Shown: positions 9,221 to 18,038, counted from the first letter of the stretch. The stretch is DNA of 64,000 nt from Zoogloeaceae bacterium (GCA_024235675.1 JACKLZ010000001.1:434001-498000); one strand, 5' to 3'. Notes: generated by a model from the letters alone, not told the origin. Numbers and translations are program-made.

Positions 9221-10144
9221 ATGCACTGGATGGACAACGGTGTCTCTTCAGCCCGCTGGAAACCAAGGGCATGCTGGTGTACTAATCAGCTACCGAGTCG
9301 CGACCAACTACAGCGAGCAGTCGCAGCCGAACTGCGTCGCCTCGAAGCGAGCGGCGTGAATCTCGATGGCACCCAGAAAAAGCGCTTCGTGCTCATGGTC
9401 GACCCGCTCATGGCCGATTTGCCCCCCGGCGCCAGTGCACAAGAGCGCGCACAGGTCATGGCGGCACGCATTCGCACGCCCGATGATGTCGAAGCCCTGC
9501 GCTTTGCCCAATGGCAGCAGCGCGTTCGCAACCCATTGGCATCGGGAACGAAGGCTGCGGTACCCTATGCCGCCGCGCTGATCATGTCGGTGCTGCAGTT
9601 CAACACGATGATCAAACTGATGGAAGACCGCGACACGGCCATGGCGCATCAGAAGGTAGAAGCCGACGTCCGGATGGTCGCGGGCATAGCGGCCTTTGGA
9701 GGCGGTGTGGCGGAGACGGTGGGGATGGGGTTGAAAACCGCTTCGTCGTTTTCGGCGCGACGCGGTATTCAACTCGAACGGCTCGCGCGGCGGTTGACGA
9801 TCTTTGGAAAGACGCTGGGTATTGGTGGGGCGTTGGTTATGGCGTATTGGGATGGGAAGTCAGCGTTCTTGGCCACCCAAGAGAGGCAGTATGGGCTCGC
9901 TTGGCTCTATGGCGCCTCGGCCGCTTCTGGTGTATTTGCTGCAGCAGCTCTTTTGGTCGGCTGGACAGGTTGGGGTCTGTTTTTTGTGGGGCTTCTGATC
10001 GTTGTGTCGGTATTCATCGAACTATTCAAAGACAACAAGGTGCAGGACTGGATGGAGCGTTGCATTTGGGGCAAAGGGCCAGGGCCGCGGTATTCCGGTG
10101 TAGAGATGTCCATGCGCGAGCTGGATGTAGCGCTGCAGAGCTAA
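9221..10144 (+). pseudogene. C-terminal fragment of a VasX/BTH_I2691-type T6SS membrane toxin
   Basis: The open frame of 307 codons carries what looks like the C-terminal part of the large T6SS toxins of the VasX/BTH_I2691 type. A charged helical stretch (VMAARIRTPDDVEALRFAQWQQ) is followed by several membrane segments (AALIMSVLQFN; GIAAFGGGVAETVGMGL; LGIGGALVMAYW; GLFFVGLLIVVSVFIELF) and the end motif KDNKVQDWMERCIWGKG. Full-length members are roughly three times longer. The first 20 or so codons come from a different sequence (see 9247..9285), so this is a fusion scar rather than a natural start. It is followed 4 bases later by the DUF6708 gene, the usual neighbour of this toxin type. It may be an orphan toxin tip reusable by recombination. 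Confidence 0.6.
9247..9285 (+). pseudogene. Short scrap of the large effector gene
   Basis: In the frame starting at 9247 the bases encode FSPLETKGMLVY then a stop, matching the YSPPETKGMLLY block of the 818-residue protein at about base 5590 and the FSTPEAHGILLW block of the partial gene at the left edge. It is read in a different frame by the overlapping VasX-like fragment, so it marks a recombination junction. Confidence 0.55.
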
Positions 10145-10148
10145 GCCA

Positions 10149-11075
10149 ATGGAATACACAGGCCTCATCCGCAAATATCCGATCAATCGATTCCTGACGG
10201 ATCAGGAGCGCGAACGTCAGCTTCGGCGCGGCGAGCGGCTGGATGTGGAGCCGGCTTACCAACTGAGCATGATTCGGATGAGCTCTACGTATGTCGAGTT
10301 GGTGGACAAGTTTTTCGAATGGAAAGGATTTTTGACGGCTTTTGCGATTGTTGTCGCGGTGATGTTCGTGGCTGGCATTTCCGCGATGGGTGTCTCGTCA
10401 ATAATCGACGGTAGCATCCATGAGTTCTGGCCGCATCTGGTCGGGATGTTTTTGGTGCTGGTTGTTCCGATCCTGTTCGTGGCGCAGTGGATGTTCAGAA
10501 AAGATGCCTTCACCTATACCCATTACCCCATCCGCCTGAACCGCAAGACGCGGATGGTGCATGTGTTTCGAGTCGATGGCACGGTGCTGTCGGTGCCGTG
10601 GGGCGACGTGTTTTTCTGCATCGGAAGCTTGCCCCAGTCCAATTATGAAATTCAGGGGCACGTACTTGATACTGACGGTAAGACGGTTAGGGAAACGTTT
10701 TCATTCTGTGATATCGCGGGCAGCTGGAAAGAGTCGGAATCGCTCAAGCATTACTGGGAGTTCGTTCGCCGCTACATGGAAGACGTAGATTTGGGGCCGA
10801 TTCATGTCCATGCACGCTACGTACTTCCAATTGCAAATAAGCGGGAATCCTTCATGCAGGGCTGGGATCGCAGCCTATCCATGTTCGGCGCGCTGCCATT
10901 TCCGCTGAAGCTGGGGCTATTGGCCATCTACGTGGTGACCTACCCTGGTCGCTGGATCGCAATGACCACCAGCAAACTACCGGTGTGGCCCGAGGAAGTC
11001 GAGGCTACCTGCCTTATCGAACCGGGTGATCCCTACGTGCGCGATGCGCGGGACAACCCGGTAGGGTTGCGCTGA
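10149..11075 (+). CDS. DUF6708-type membrane protein, putative partner or immunity of VasX-like toxin
   Basis: 308 residues with three predicted membrane segments: GFLTAFAIVVAVMFVAGISAM (about 58-78), HLVGMFLVLVVPILFVAQWMF (about 94-114) and LPFPLKLGLLAIYVVTY near 250. Between the second and third is a PH-like soluble part (YPIRLNRKTRMVHVFRVDGTVLSVPWGDVFF). This organisation and the position right after a BTH_I2691/VasX-type toxin match the DUF6708 family, often found beside such toxins. An immunity role for membrane-disrupting toxins is an inference. The gene is intact although its toxin is truncated, consistent with retained protection. A CAACCC/GGGTTG dyad overlaps its 3' end. Confidence 0.6.
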   Translation: MEYTGLIRKYPINRFLTDQERERQLRRGERLDVEPAYQLSMIRMSSTYVELVDKFFEWKGFLTAFAIVVAVMFVAGISAMGVSSIIDGSIHEFWPHLVGMFLVLVVPILFVAQWMFRKDAFTYTHYPIRLNRKTRMVHVFRVDGTVLSVPWGDVFFCIGSLPQSNYEIQGHVLDTDGKTVRETFSFCDIAGSWKESESLKHYWEFVRRYMEDVDLGPIHVHARYVLPIANKRESFMQGWDRSLSMFGALPFPLKLGLLAIYVVTYPGRWIAMTTSKLPVWPEEVEATCLIEPGDPYVRDARDNPVGLR

Positions 11076-11256
11076 GTGCGGGCTCGCCATTCACCCTGAT
11101 GTCATCGGATGAATGATCAGCATTAAGTCATACGGTTGGCTCGGACCCTGACCGACCTGGAGCACGGATACGTACGGTCGCATCTCTGAAAGCAGATTAT
11201 CGGTCGGTGCTTCGGGATCGCGACGGGGTTGGTCTTGATGGTAGTGGCTCCCCCTG

Positions 11257-11620
11257 TTGCCGATCAGCCTTCTTTCGGAGGCGCGGAGCATCGACGGCGT
11301 CGTTGCGCTGTTCATGTGGCTGTTTGCCGCAGGCGGCCTGATTGGCGGTTGGTGGATCACGAAGTCAATGGCGATGCGAAAATGCCAATATCGACCGCGA
11401 CATCCATGTCGTACGAGGCCTCCTGCACGAACTTGGAACGCGAATCGGGGGCATGTCGGTCAGCAAATATTGAATTGGCGACGTCGAGGTCATTGGGCCG
11501 CCCGATTCGGATTCGATTCACGCGCGATATGTGGAAAAGCCCTTCGAGCTTCAGGTGGCTTTGGTGACACGCTCGAACCGATTCGATTTGACCCCTCATG
11601 AGGAAAAGCTCAAAGGATAG
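11257..11620 (+). pseudogene. Frameshifted remnant of a small membrane protein
   Basis: The spacer between 11076 and 11721 has no intact gene, and 11076-11256 shows nothing I can support. From 11257 one frame encodes a membrane-like segment (VVALFMWLFAAGGLIGGWW). Near 11370-11390 the protein-like signal moves to another frame (ENANIDRDIHVVRGLLHELG), is cut by a TGA at 11471, and resumes as GDVEVIGPPDSDS and KPFELQVALVTRSNRFDL to the stop ending at 11620. Family unknown; it reads like another island cargo or immunity gene in decay. Confidence 0.4.
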
Positions 11621-11721
11621 CGAGGCACTGCAACCCTAATCGGGATTTCAGTCAGCGGATGGAGGTGGGGCCGGGCTGCGGTCATGGATCCGAGCTTGTC
11701 TTGGCGGTATGATGTTGACGC

Positions 11722-12489
11722 ATGACAAATAGCTATTCATCTGCACTCGATGCCGAACAGGTTCACGTCAGCTTCGGCCGTATCGAATGGGCGCTGCAGG
11801 CGCTGATTGTGCTGAGCCTGGCGGCTTTCGCACTGGAGACCTTGCCAGATCTGTCGCCAGTGCAGTTGCTGGCGCTACAAGGCTTTGAAGTGTTTGCGAC
11901 CGTGGTGTTCACGGTCGAGTATGTGGCGCGCGTCTGGCTGACACGGCCGTGGCGGCGTTATGTGTTCAGCTTCTACGGCCTGATCGACATCCTGGCAATT
12001 GTGCCGTTCTATCTGTCGCTGGGTGTCGGGAGCGAATCGCTGCGGTCACTCCGCCTGTTGCGACTGTTCCGCATTTTCAAGCTGGCGCGCTACAACGTGG
12101 CGATGTTGCGTTTCTATCGTGCCTTGGTGATCGCGCGCGAGGAACTTGTCCTGTTCGGGGTAATGGCGCTGATTCTGCTGTATCTGGCAGGCGTCGGGGT
12201 GTATCAGTTTGAGCACGTTGCGCAGCCCGAGGCATTCCGTTCGGTGTTCGATGGCTTGTGGTGGGCGCTGTGTACGCTGACGACGGTGGGCTATGGCGAT
12301 GTGTATCCGGTCACTGCCGGTGGCAAACTCTTTACGTTTGCGATTCTGGTGGTCGGGCTGGGGGTGATTGCCGTGCCGGTGGGCTTGGTGGCATCGGCGC
12401 TGACGCTGGCGCGGGAGGAGATCGAGCGCGGCGCGCATGGCGCTGGCAGCAATGTGCCCACCGCTTGCGGCATCAAAGAATCGCGCTGA
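11722..12489 (+). CDS. Voltage-gated-type potassium channel (six-TM)
   Basis: 255 residues. The six-transmembrane architecture is complete: S1 around ALQALIVLSLAAFALE, S2/S3 including FSFYGLIDILAIVPFYL, and an arginine-rich S4-like segment SLRSLRLLRLFRIFKLARY. A pore loop with the K+ selectivity filter TLTTVGYGD and a final hydrophobic helix (FTFAILVVGLGVIAVPVGLVA) follow. The short C-terminal tail has no RCK or cyclic-nucleotide domain. Members are homotetrameric inner-membrane K+ channels. It lies just past the decayed island and stands alone; transcription runs toward the convergent tRNA gene. Confidence 0.9.
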   Translation: MTNSYSSALDAEQVHVSFGRIEWALQALIVLSLAAFALETLPDLSPVQLLALQGFEVFATVVFTVEYVARVWLTRPWRRYVFSFYGLIDILAIVPFYLSLGVGSESLRSLRLLRLFRIFKLARYNVAMLRFYRALVIAREELVLFGVMALILLYLAGVGVYQFEHVAQPEAFRSVFDGLWWALCTLTTVGYGDVYPVTAGGKLFTFAILVVGLGVIAVPVGLVASALTLAREEIERGAHGAGSNVPTACGIKESR

Positions 12490-12511
12490 GTGGCCGAGGC
12501 TTGGCCAGACA

Positions 12512-12536
12512 ACAAAAAAGCCCGCATCGGCGGGCT
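12512..12536 (-). terminator. Rho-independent terminator of tRNA-Val
   Basis: Stem AGCCCGC/GCGGGCT with a 4-base loop at 12519-12536. On the minus strand it is followed by a run of six T (12513-12518), 10 bases after the tRNA CCA end. The plus strand lacks a T-run, so it mainly serves the tRNA. Confidence 0.8.
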
Positions 12537-12546
12537 GTCTTGCGAG

Positions 12547-12621
12547 TGGTGGGCGGTACTGGGATCGAACCAGTGACCCCTGCCGTGTGAAGGCAGTGCT
12601 CTACCGCTGAGCTAACCGCCC
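12547..12621 (-). tRNA. tRNA-Val (anticodon CAC)
   Basis: The reverse complement folds as a full cloverleaf. The acceptor stem is GGGCGGT/ACCGCCC; the D arm is GCTC-AGCGGTA-GAGC; the anticodon stem CTGCC/GGCAG encloses loop TTCACAC with anticodon CAC (valine, GUG). The T arm has TTCGATC, the discriminator is A, and CCA is encoded. The feature includes CCA. Confidence 0.95.
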
Positions 12622-12638
12622 ACTCGAGAAGAGCGCGC

Positions 12639-12667
12639 ATTTTAGGCGGCGTTTGGGCAGACGTCAA
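12639..12667 (-). promoter_or_regulatory. Sigma-70 promoter of tRNA-Val
   Basis: On the minus strand TTGACG (12667-12662), a 17-base spacer, then TAAAAT (12644-12639), placing the transcript start about 10 bases before the mature tRNA 5' end. Both hexamers match consensus at 5 of 6 positions. Confidence 0.8.
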
Positions 12668-12732
12668 GTCGGGGGCGAGCATTCTGATTTGACGTAGAAT
12701 ACGCGCTCGATTTTCATTGCTTAGATCAGCCC

Positions 12733-14130
12733 ATGGCCACCCCTGTTCGTACCCGTTTTGCGCCGAGCCCGACCGGCTTTCTTCACATTGGCGGTGCGCG
12801 CACTGCCCTGTTTTCGTGGGCATTTGCCCGGCACCACGGCGGTGAGTTCGTGTTGCGGATCGAGGATACCGACGTCGAGCGCTCGACGCCCGAGGCGGTT
12901 CAGGCGATTCTCGACGGCATGAGCTGGCTGGCGCTGGATTGGGACGAAGGCCCGTTCTACCAGATGCAGCGCATGGATCGTTACCGCGAAGTGGTGGCCG
13001 AGTTGCTGGCCAAAGGCCTGGCCTATCCGTGCTATGCGAGCCCGGCTGAGCTCGACGAGATGCGCGAGGCGCAGCGTAAGCGGGGCGAGAAGCCGCGTTA
13101 TGACGGGCGCTGGCGTCCGGCGCCGGGCAAGACCTTGCCGACGCCGCCGGCCGGTGTCGACCCCGTGATTCGCTTTTGTAATCCGACCGAAGGCGCGGTG
13201 GCGTGGGATGACCTTGTCAAAGGCCGTATCGAAATCGCCAACGCCGAGATGGATGACTTGATCATCTCGCGGCCGGATGGCACGCCAACTTACAACTTCT
13301 GCGTGGTGGTGGATGATTGGGACATGAAAATCACGCACGTCATTCGCGGTGACGACCATGTAAACAACACCCCGCGGCAGATCAACATCCTGCGTGCGCT
13401 GGGCGCCGAGGTGCCGGCCTATGCGCATCTGTCGATGATTCTCGGCGACGATGGCCAGAAGCTGTCGAAGCGGCATGGCGCGGTCAGCGTGATGCAGTAT
13501 CACGAGGATGGCTACCTGACCGAAGCCGTCATCAACTATCTGGCCCGGCTGGGCTGGAGTCACGGTAACGACGAGGTGTTCTCGCGCGATCAACTGGTGA
13601 ATTGGTTCGATCTGGACCACATCACGCCGTCGGCCGCGCAGTTCAATACCGAAAAGCTCAACTGGCTCAACGCGCATTACATCAAGGCCACCGACGACAA
13701 GGTGCTGGCGGCCGACACGGCCAGTCGTCTGGCGCGTCGTCAGGTGAATCCGGAGAACGGTCCGGCGCTCGATACGCTTGTGGCTTTGTACAAGGAGCGG
13801 GTGTCGACGCTGAACGAGCTGGCCGATGCGGTCGAGGCTTTCTACGTCGATGTTCGGCCCTCCGAGGACCTGCTGACCCAGCACCTCAATGATGCGTCGC
13901 GCGCGGCCTTGGCCGATCTGGCGGGCGAGTTCGATGCGTGTGACTGGCAGCGCGAGGCAATCAGTGCGGCGATCAAGACCACCATGAAGGCCCATGGGTT
14001 GAAGATGCCGCAGGTAGCGATCCCGCTGCGGGTGCTGCTGGTGGGGCAGCCCCAGACGCCGGCGATTGACGCGGTCGTCGAGGCCATGGGGCGGGCGACC
14101 GTGCTGGCGCGCTTGCGGCGTTATCTGTGA
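12733..14130 (+). CDS. gltX: Glutamyl-tRNA synthetase
   Basis: 465 residues, the usual length. A class I synthetase that charges tRNA-Glu in the cytoplasm. The HIGH-type motif is in [19 protein letters not shown] (residues 10-28), and the KMSKS-type motif is LSKRHG near residue 243. ADP/ATP-fold blocks such as [14 protein letters not shown] and [16 protein letters not shown] are present. A candidate promoter precedes it (TTGACG at 12689, 17 bases, TTTCAT at 12712), close to the divergent tRNA-Val promoter; no strong Shine-Dalgarno is seen. Confidence 0.97.
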   Translation: MATPVRTRFAPSPTGFLHIGGARTALFSWAFARHHGGEFVLRIEDTDVERSTPEAVQAILDGMSWLALDWDEGPFYQMQRMDRYREVVAELLAKGLAYPCYASPAELDEMREAQRKRGEKPRYDGRWRPAPGKTLPTPPAGVDPVIRFCNPTEGAVAWDDLVKGRIEIANAEMDDLIISRPDGTPTYNFCVVVDDWDMKITHVIRGDDHVNNTPRQINILRALGAEVPAYAHLSMILGDDGQKLSKRHGAVSVMQYHEDGYLTEAVINYLARLGWSHGNDEVFSRDQLVNWFDLDHITPSAAQFNTEKLNWLNAHYIKATDDKVLAADTASRLARRQVNPENGPALDTLVALYKERVSTLNELADAVEAFYVDVRPSEDLLTQHLNDASRAALADLAGEFDACDWQREAISAAIKTTMKAHGLKMPQVAIPLRVLLVGQPQTPAIDAVVEAMGRATVLARLRRYL

Positions 14131-14166
14131 TCGCGTGATGCTTAGAGACCACGCTGTGGCGGGTTT

Positions 14167-14727
14167 TTATTGCTCGCGCTGCGCCCCGGTGACGTCCGCT
14201 TCGGCTTCGATCCAATAGCTTTGCTTGTGGCCGAGCGCCTCATATCGCATGCGTTCGCTGTTGGCTTGCGGGTAGGTGAGGTGGCGCAGCATCACGAAGC
14301 GGTTGCCGTTATCGTCGAGCCGACACAGACGGTAGTTCGCGAGACGCTGGCTGCGTTCAACTGCCTCGGTGACCATGTCGCCTGCGCGCAAACCGGCGGC
14401 TTGTGCGCGGGTGTTGAGGTGCGATAGCCGGCCGCTGCGCCAGGTGTCCATGCCGTCGCCAATGCATGCCGTGTCGTGGCTAACGGTGGCGGCGATGACG
14501 CCAATGCCATCGAGCACCGCCAAGGCAGCGATGCCGGCCTTCTGTTTGCCAACGCCGGCATCATTGAAGACCACGATTCGGGGTGGATTCTGCTGTGCGT
14601 AGTCGGCGGCGCTGAGGCCGCCGTGCGAACCGCAGACCACGATCTGATCGCGATCGGCCGGACACAATTCGGCGATCGAATCGAGGATGCGAATACGGCC
14701 GAAGGGCAGATCGAGTTCCTGGCGCAT
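14167..14727 (-). CDS. Conserved protein of unknown function with SHGG and FNDAG motifs
   Basis: 186 residues, no signal peptide or membrane segment. I do not recognise a named family. The N-terminal half has strongly conserved-looking motifs: IVVCGSHGGLSAADYA, IVVFNDAGVGKQKAG, IAATVSHDTACIGDG and SGRLSHLN. Such Gly/His/Asp clusters suggest a Rossmann-like or metal-binding enzyme core, but I would not assign a reaction. The C-terminal part is more ordinary. It is convergent with gltX and lies about 56 bases downstream of the glycine-zipper gene on the same strand. Confidence 0.6.
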   Translation of the reverse strand: MRQELDLPFGRIRILDSIAELCPADRDQIVVCGSHGGLSAADYAQQNPPRIVVFNDAGVGKQKAGIAALAVLDGIGVIAATVSHDTACIGDGMDTWRSGRLSHLNTRAQAAGLRAGDMVTEAVERSQRLANYRLCRLDDNGNRFVMLRHLTYPQANSERMRYEALGHKQSYWIEAEADVTGAQREQ

Positions 14728-14783
14728 GGTGATGATTGTCGCCGATATCGGCGCCCGCGTCAGCGCGCGGGTACACGTAGCTG

Positions 14784-15539
14784 TCAGAAGCGTGTGGCGC
14801 CCGACTCGGCCAGCCGGCCGCCTTCGACGCGCACCGTGTCGCCGGCACGCCAGACCGGCGGATCGTCCTGATCGATGGTTTGGATACTGCCGTCGTTCAT
14901 GCGGATGGTGATGCGATAGCGCGAGGTCGGTGTGATGTTGCGCTCGACGTTATGGCCGGCCACGCCGCCGATGACTGCGCCGGCGATGGTGGCCAGATCC
15001 TTGCCGCTGCCTTTGCCGACCTGGTTGCCCAGCAGACCGCCAACCAGGCCACCGGCGATGGCGCCAACACCGCTGCCTTTACCACGGCGGTCGAGCGTTT
15101 CAACCTGGGTGACGACGCCGCAATCGGGGCAGTAGCGTTCAACCGGCTGAACGACGGGGGCCGGCAGTGGCTGCGGACGCGGTGCCTGGGCGACGACCGG
15201 TGCGGGCTTGGGTTTGGCGACGACCGGTGCCGGTTTGGGGGCGGGTTCAGGTGCTTTGGCGGGTTCGACGATTACCTCTTTGACCGGCACGGGTTCGACC
15301 GTGGGTACCGGTGACACGTCGGCGGGTGTGAGCACGGCGATGGGGGGCACGGGCTTGTCAGCGACCGTGGGTGTGGCGAGGCGATCGGGCTTTAGCGCGG
15401 CCTCTGAGCCAGGCAGCCAGCCCATGAAGGCGGCAGTGCCGGTCACACAAAAAGCGGTGATGGCGGCGGCCATCAGCCATTGCATGGGATGAAGTGTTTT
15501 GCGCATGTTCGCAGTCCCGTCATTGGAAGTCATGCGCAT
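14784..15539 (-). CDS. Glycine-zipper 2TM-domain envelope protein
   Basis: 251 residues. The N-terminal membrane anchor or uncleaved signal (WLMAAAITAFCVTGTAAFMGW, split here by one window of small residues) is followed by a long Pro/Ala/Val/Lys-rich linker of about 90 residues. A C-P-D-C-G pair comes next, then a glycine-zipper (GVGAIAGGLVGGLLGNQVG and AGAVIGGVAGHNVE), as in SlyB/RickA-type outer-membrane lipoproteins. The C-terminal part is beta-rich (YRITIRMNDGSIQTID). It is probably anchored in the inner membrane and spans the periplasm. The in-frame ATG at 15506 (MRKTLHPMQ) is an alternative start. It lies 59 bases downstream of mnmC on the same strand. Confidence 0.75.
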   Translation of the reverse strand: MRMTSNDGTANMRKTLHPMQWLMAAAITAFCVTGTAAFMGWLPGSEAALKPDRLATPTVADKPVPPIAVLTPADVSPVPTVEPVPVKEVIVEPAKAPEPAPKPAPVVAKPKPAPVVAQAPRPQPLPAPVVQPVERYCPDCGVVTQVETLDRRGKGSGVGAIAGGLVGGLLGNQVGKGSGKDLATIAGAVIGGVAGHNVERNITPTSRYRITIRMNDGSIQTIDQDDPPVWRAGDTVRVEGGRLAESGATRF

Positions 15540-15598
15540 TTAACGTGAGAGCGCATCCAGGCGAGGACAGCGGAAAGAAAGCCTTACAAATGCCTTGA

Positions 15599-17518
15599 TC
15601 AGCCGTCGCTGGGGACTCGGTCGCGTCGGGCACGGCGGAGCACGAAGCGGCCCGGATCGATGGCGTCGACGAGATCGCGCTCGAGCGGCAGCGGGTCGCC
15701 ATCGAGTTGGCTGGCCAGGGTTTCGGCGACGATCGCGGACCATACAAGGCCGCGGGCACCAAAGCCGGAGATGGCATACAGGCCGGGCTCGCGCAGCACC
15801 CGCTTGAGCGAGGCGTCGGCCGGATAGTTGCCGGGCGCGGCGATGGCGCCGACCATGGGCAGACGGTCAGGCGATGCGGGGCGAAATCCAACGCGGCCGT
15901 CCATCGTGGCATTGTCGAGCGTAGCGCTGAAGCCCGGCAGGATGAAGTCGAGCTTGGCCAGGTTGTCGGTGTGCTCGCTCTCGCGCAGCGCGGGGTCATC
16001 ATCGTCGACCAGAAACGTTGCGCCGGCGGAGCGCACGCCGTCGATGGCGGGGCTGACATAGCCGAGCCGGCAGACCACAACTTTGGGCGCGCTGTCGTCG
16101 GTGGCGGGCAAGTGGCTGACCTGGCCGCGGGCTGAGCGTACAGGCAGGGTCCGGGCGACATCGAGGCGGCGGATATCGGCGCCGTTGGCGAGAATCACGC
16201 AGGTGGTTTCAGCGATCAGATCGCCGCGGGCGTCGCGAAGTTGCCAAGCGTCGCCGACACGAGCGAGGTCAGCGACCGACACGCCGTAGCGCACGGTGAG
16301 CGCCGCGCCTGCCGCGGCGATGTTGGCCGCGCACAGACTGGGCGGCTGCACCCAGCCGCTGCCCGGAAACCACCACCCTCCGCTGGCAAGCGGCCAGTCG
16401 GCCAGCGCGCTGGCTTCGGCAGGGTCTACATAACGCAGGTAGTCGGCCGGCGGTTGCTGGCGATCGACGACCTCACGCTGGCGGGCTTCGTGGATCGGGT
16501 CGCGCGCCAGATGCAGCACGCCGCTGGGCGACCAGCGCACGGCGTGGCCGGCGGCGCCAAGCGCGTTGAGGTGGCGGATGCCGGCGAGCGTGCCGGCGCG
16601 GGTGAGGCGGGCCAGGCGGTTGTCGTCCAGACTCGGCAGGGGGCGCAGTACGCCGGCCAGATTGCCGGAAGCCCCCTGACCGGGGCCGTCGGCGGCGTCG
16701 ATCAGTTGTACCGACCAGCCGCGCTTGACCAGGCGGTGCGCCAGCGAGGTGCCGGCGAGGCCGGCGCCCACGATGACCGCTTCGCGGGCGGGGATGGTGG
16801 TGTTCTGTTCCGGAGTGCCGGCGATATGGCCGCGCAGCATTTCGCTCTTGCCCGTAAAGCCGCGCACCTTGTCGATACGGAAGCGCGCGTATTCCAGATG
16901 TTGACGCACCTCGCGCGAGACTGACCAGGTGGCCAGCGTGGCGACCGGTGCGGCCAGCGCGGCGAGTTGGTGGCACAGGCGGGCGGACCACAGGTCTGGA
17001 TTGCGGGCGGGGGAGAAACCGTCGAGGTAGAAGGCGTCGACGCGCGCGTCGAGCTTGCCGAGCGCGGTGGCGGCGTCGCCGAATACCAGGGTCAGGGCCA
17101 CGCGTCCATCGTCGAGCCACAGGCGATGGATGCCGGGCGTGAGCGCGGGCCATTGTGCGCGCAGACGTGTGGACAGCGAGGCGAACTCGGGCCAGCGCTG
17201 ATGCAGCGTGGCGAGGTCGTCAGCCCTGAAGGGGTGCTTTTCGATGGAGATGAAGTGCAGGCGATCACACCGCTTGGGGTCGTCGCGCCAGGCCGCCCAG
17301 GTGGCGAGAAAATTCAGCCCGATGCCGAACCCGGTTTCGAGAATGACGAAGCGCGGCTTTCGCTGCCAACGGTGCGGCAGCTGGTTGCCTTCAAGAAAGA
17401 CATGGCGGCTCTGGCCAAGAGCGCCGTGCTGGGTGTGATAGACATCGCCAAACTGGTGCGAGAACGGCGTGCCGTCTTCGGCATATTCGAGCGCCGCAGG
17501 TTCGATCCGCTCGTACAT
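15599..17518 (-). CDS. mnmC: Bifunctional tRNA (mnm5s2U34) methyltransferase/FAD oxidoreductase MnmC
   Basis: 639 residues, full length for the fused enzyme. The N-terminal domain (about 1-240) is an SAM-dependent methyltransferase (ILETGFGIGLNFLATW; DAFYLDGFSPARNPDLW). The C-terminal domain (about 250-639) is an FAD-dependent oxidoreductase with dinucleotide motif AVIVGAGLAGTSLAHRL. Together they convert cmnm5U to nm5U and then mnm5U at wobble U34 of tRNAs. Its ATG overlaps the TGA of the upstream gene by one base, implying translational coupling in a lysS-(169 aa)-mnmC run. Confidence 0.95.
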   Translation of the reverse strand: MYERIEPAALEYAEDGTPFSHQFGDVYHTQHGALGQSRHVFLEGNQLPHRWQRKPRFVILETGFGIGLNFLATWAAWRDDPKRCDRLHFISIEKHPFRADDLATLHQRWPEFASLSTRLRAQWPALTPGIHRLWLDDGRVALTLVFGDAATALGKLDARVDAFYLDGFSPARNPDLWSARLCHQLAALAAPVATLATWSVSREVRQHLEYARFRIDKVRGFTGKSEMLRGHIAGTPEQNTTIPAREAVIVGAGLAGTSLAHRLVKRGWSVQLIDAADGPGQGASGNLAGVLRPLPSLDDNRLARLTRAGTLAGIRHLNALGAAGHAVRWSPSGVLHLARDPIHEARQREVVDRQQPPADYLRYVDPAEASALADWPLASGGWWFPGSGWVQPPSLCAANIAAAGAALTVRYGVSVADLARVGDAWQLRDARGDLIAETTCVILANGADIRRLDVARTLPVRSARGQVSHLPATDDSAPKVVVCRLGYVSPAIDGVRSAGATFLVDDDDPALRESEHTDNLAKLDFILPGFSATLDNATMDGRVGFRPASPDRLPMVGAIAAPGNYPADASLKRVLREPGLYAISGFGARGLVWSAIVAETLASQLDGDPLPLERDLVDAIDPGRFVLRRARRDRVPSDG

Positions 17519-18027
17519 CAGTGAACGGTGGGTGGAAGGTTGCTCGGTGTCGGCGTGGCAGTGTCGGGCAGGGGGAGATCATCGAGCGGAAGGTCCCACT
17601 CGGCCTTGACGACGGTGCCGCGGATCATGGCGCACAGCGCCTGCATCAGGTTTTGATCGCAGTCGAAGCTGACCTGCCGGGCGCGGGTTTCACCGAGCAT
17701 GATCCGGCACAGCGGGCCTTCGATCGGCTCCAGCCGGCTCTCGGCCGCAAGCAGCGGTTCGGTGCCCAGCGGGTGGCTCAGATTGCTGTCGTCGAAGGGG
17801 GCCTGGAAGGTGCCGGCGTCGGCGGTGTTCCTGGACTCGGCCGCAGGCATCCCCGGCGCGGGGTTCGCCAGGTGGCTGTTCAGCATGCGCTGCAAACCCG
17901 GCCACAGTGCCTTGATGAGGCGCCGGGTGAGCAGCACGCTGATTTCTTCGCGCTGGGCGGTGGCGATGCGCAGGAGCAGGCGATCGGCTCGCGCATCGTA
18001 GGCCACCTGAAGTTGCTGGATCTGCAT
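17518..18027 (-). CDS. Conserved hypothetical protein between lysS and mnmC
   Basis: 169 residues, soluble, no signal. The N-terminal half (QLQVAYDARADRLLLRIAT and EISVLLTRRLIKALWPGLQRML) looks like an alpha/beta domain. The middle is low complexity, the C-terminal half ends in an acidic DLPLDDLPLPD stretch, and the tail is proline-rich. I do not recognise a named family; the tight spacing (11 bases after lysS, 1-base overlap with mnmC) shows it belongs to this translation/tRNA-modification operon. Confidence 0.65.
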   Translation of the reverse strand: MQIQQLQVAYDARADRLLLRIATAQREEISVLLTRRLIKALWPGLQRMLNSHLANPAPGMPAAESRNTADAGTFQAPFDDSNLSHPLGTEPLLAAESRLEPIEGPLCRIMLGETRARQVSFDCDQNLMQALCAMIRGTVVKAEWDLPLDDLPLPDTATPTPSNLPPTVH

Positions 18028-18038
18028 CGTGCGCCGGT

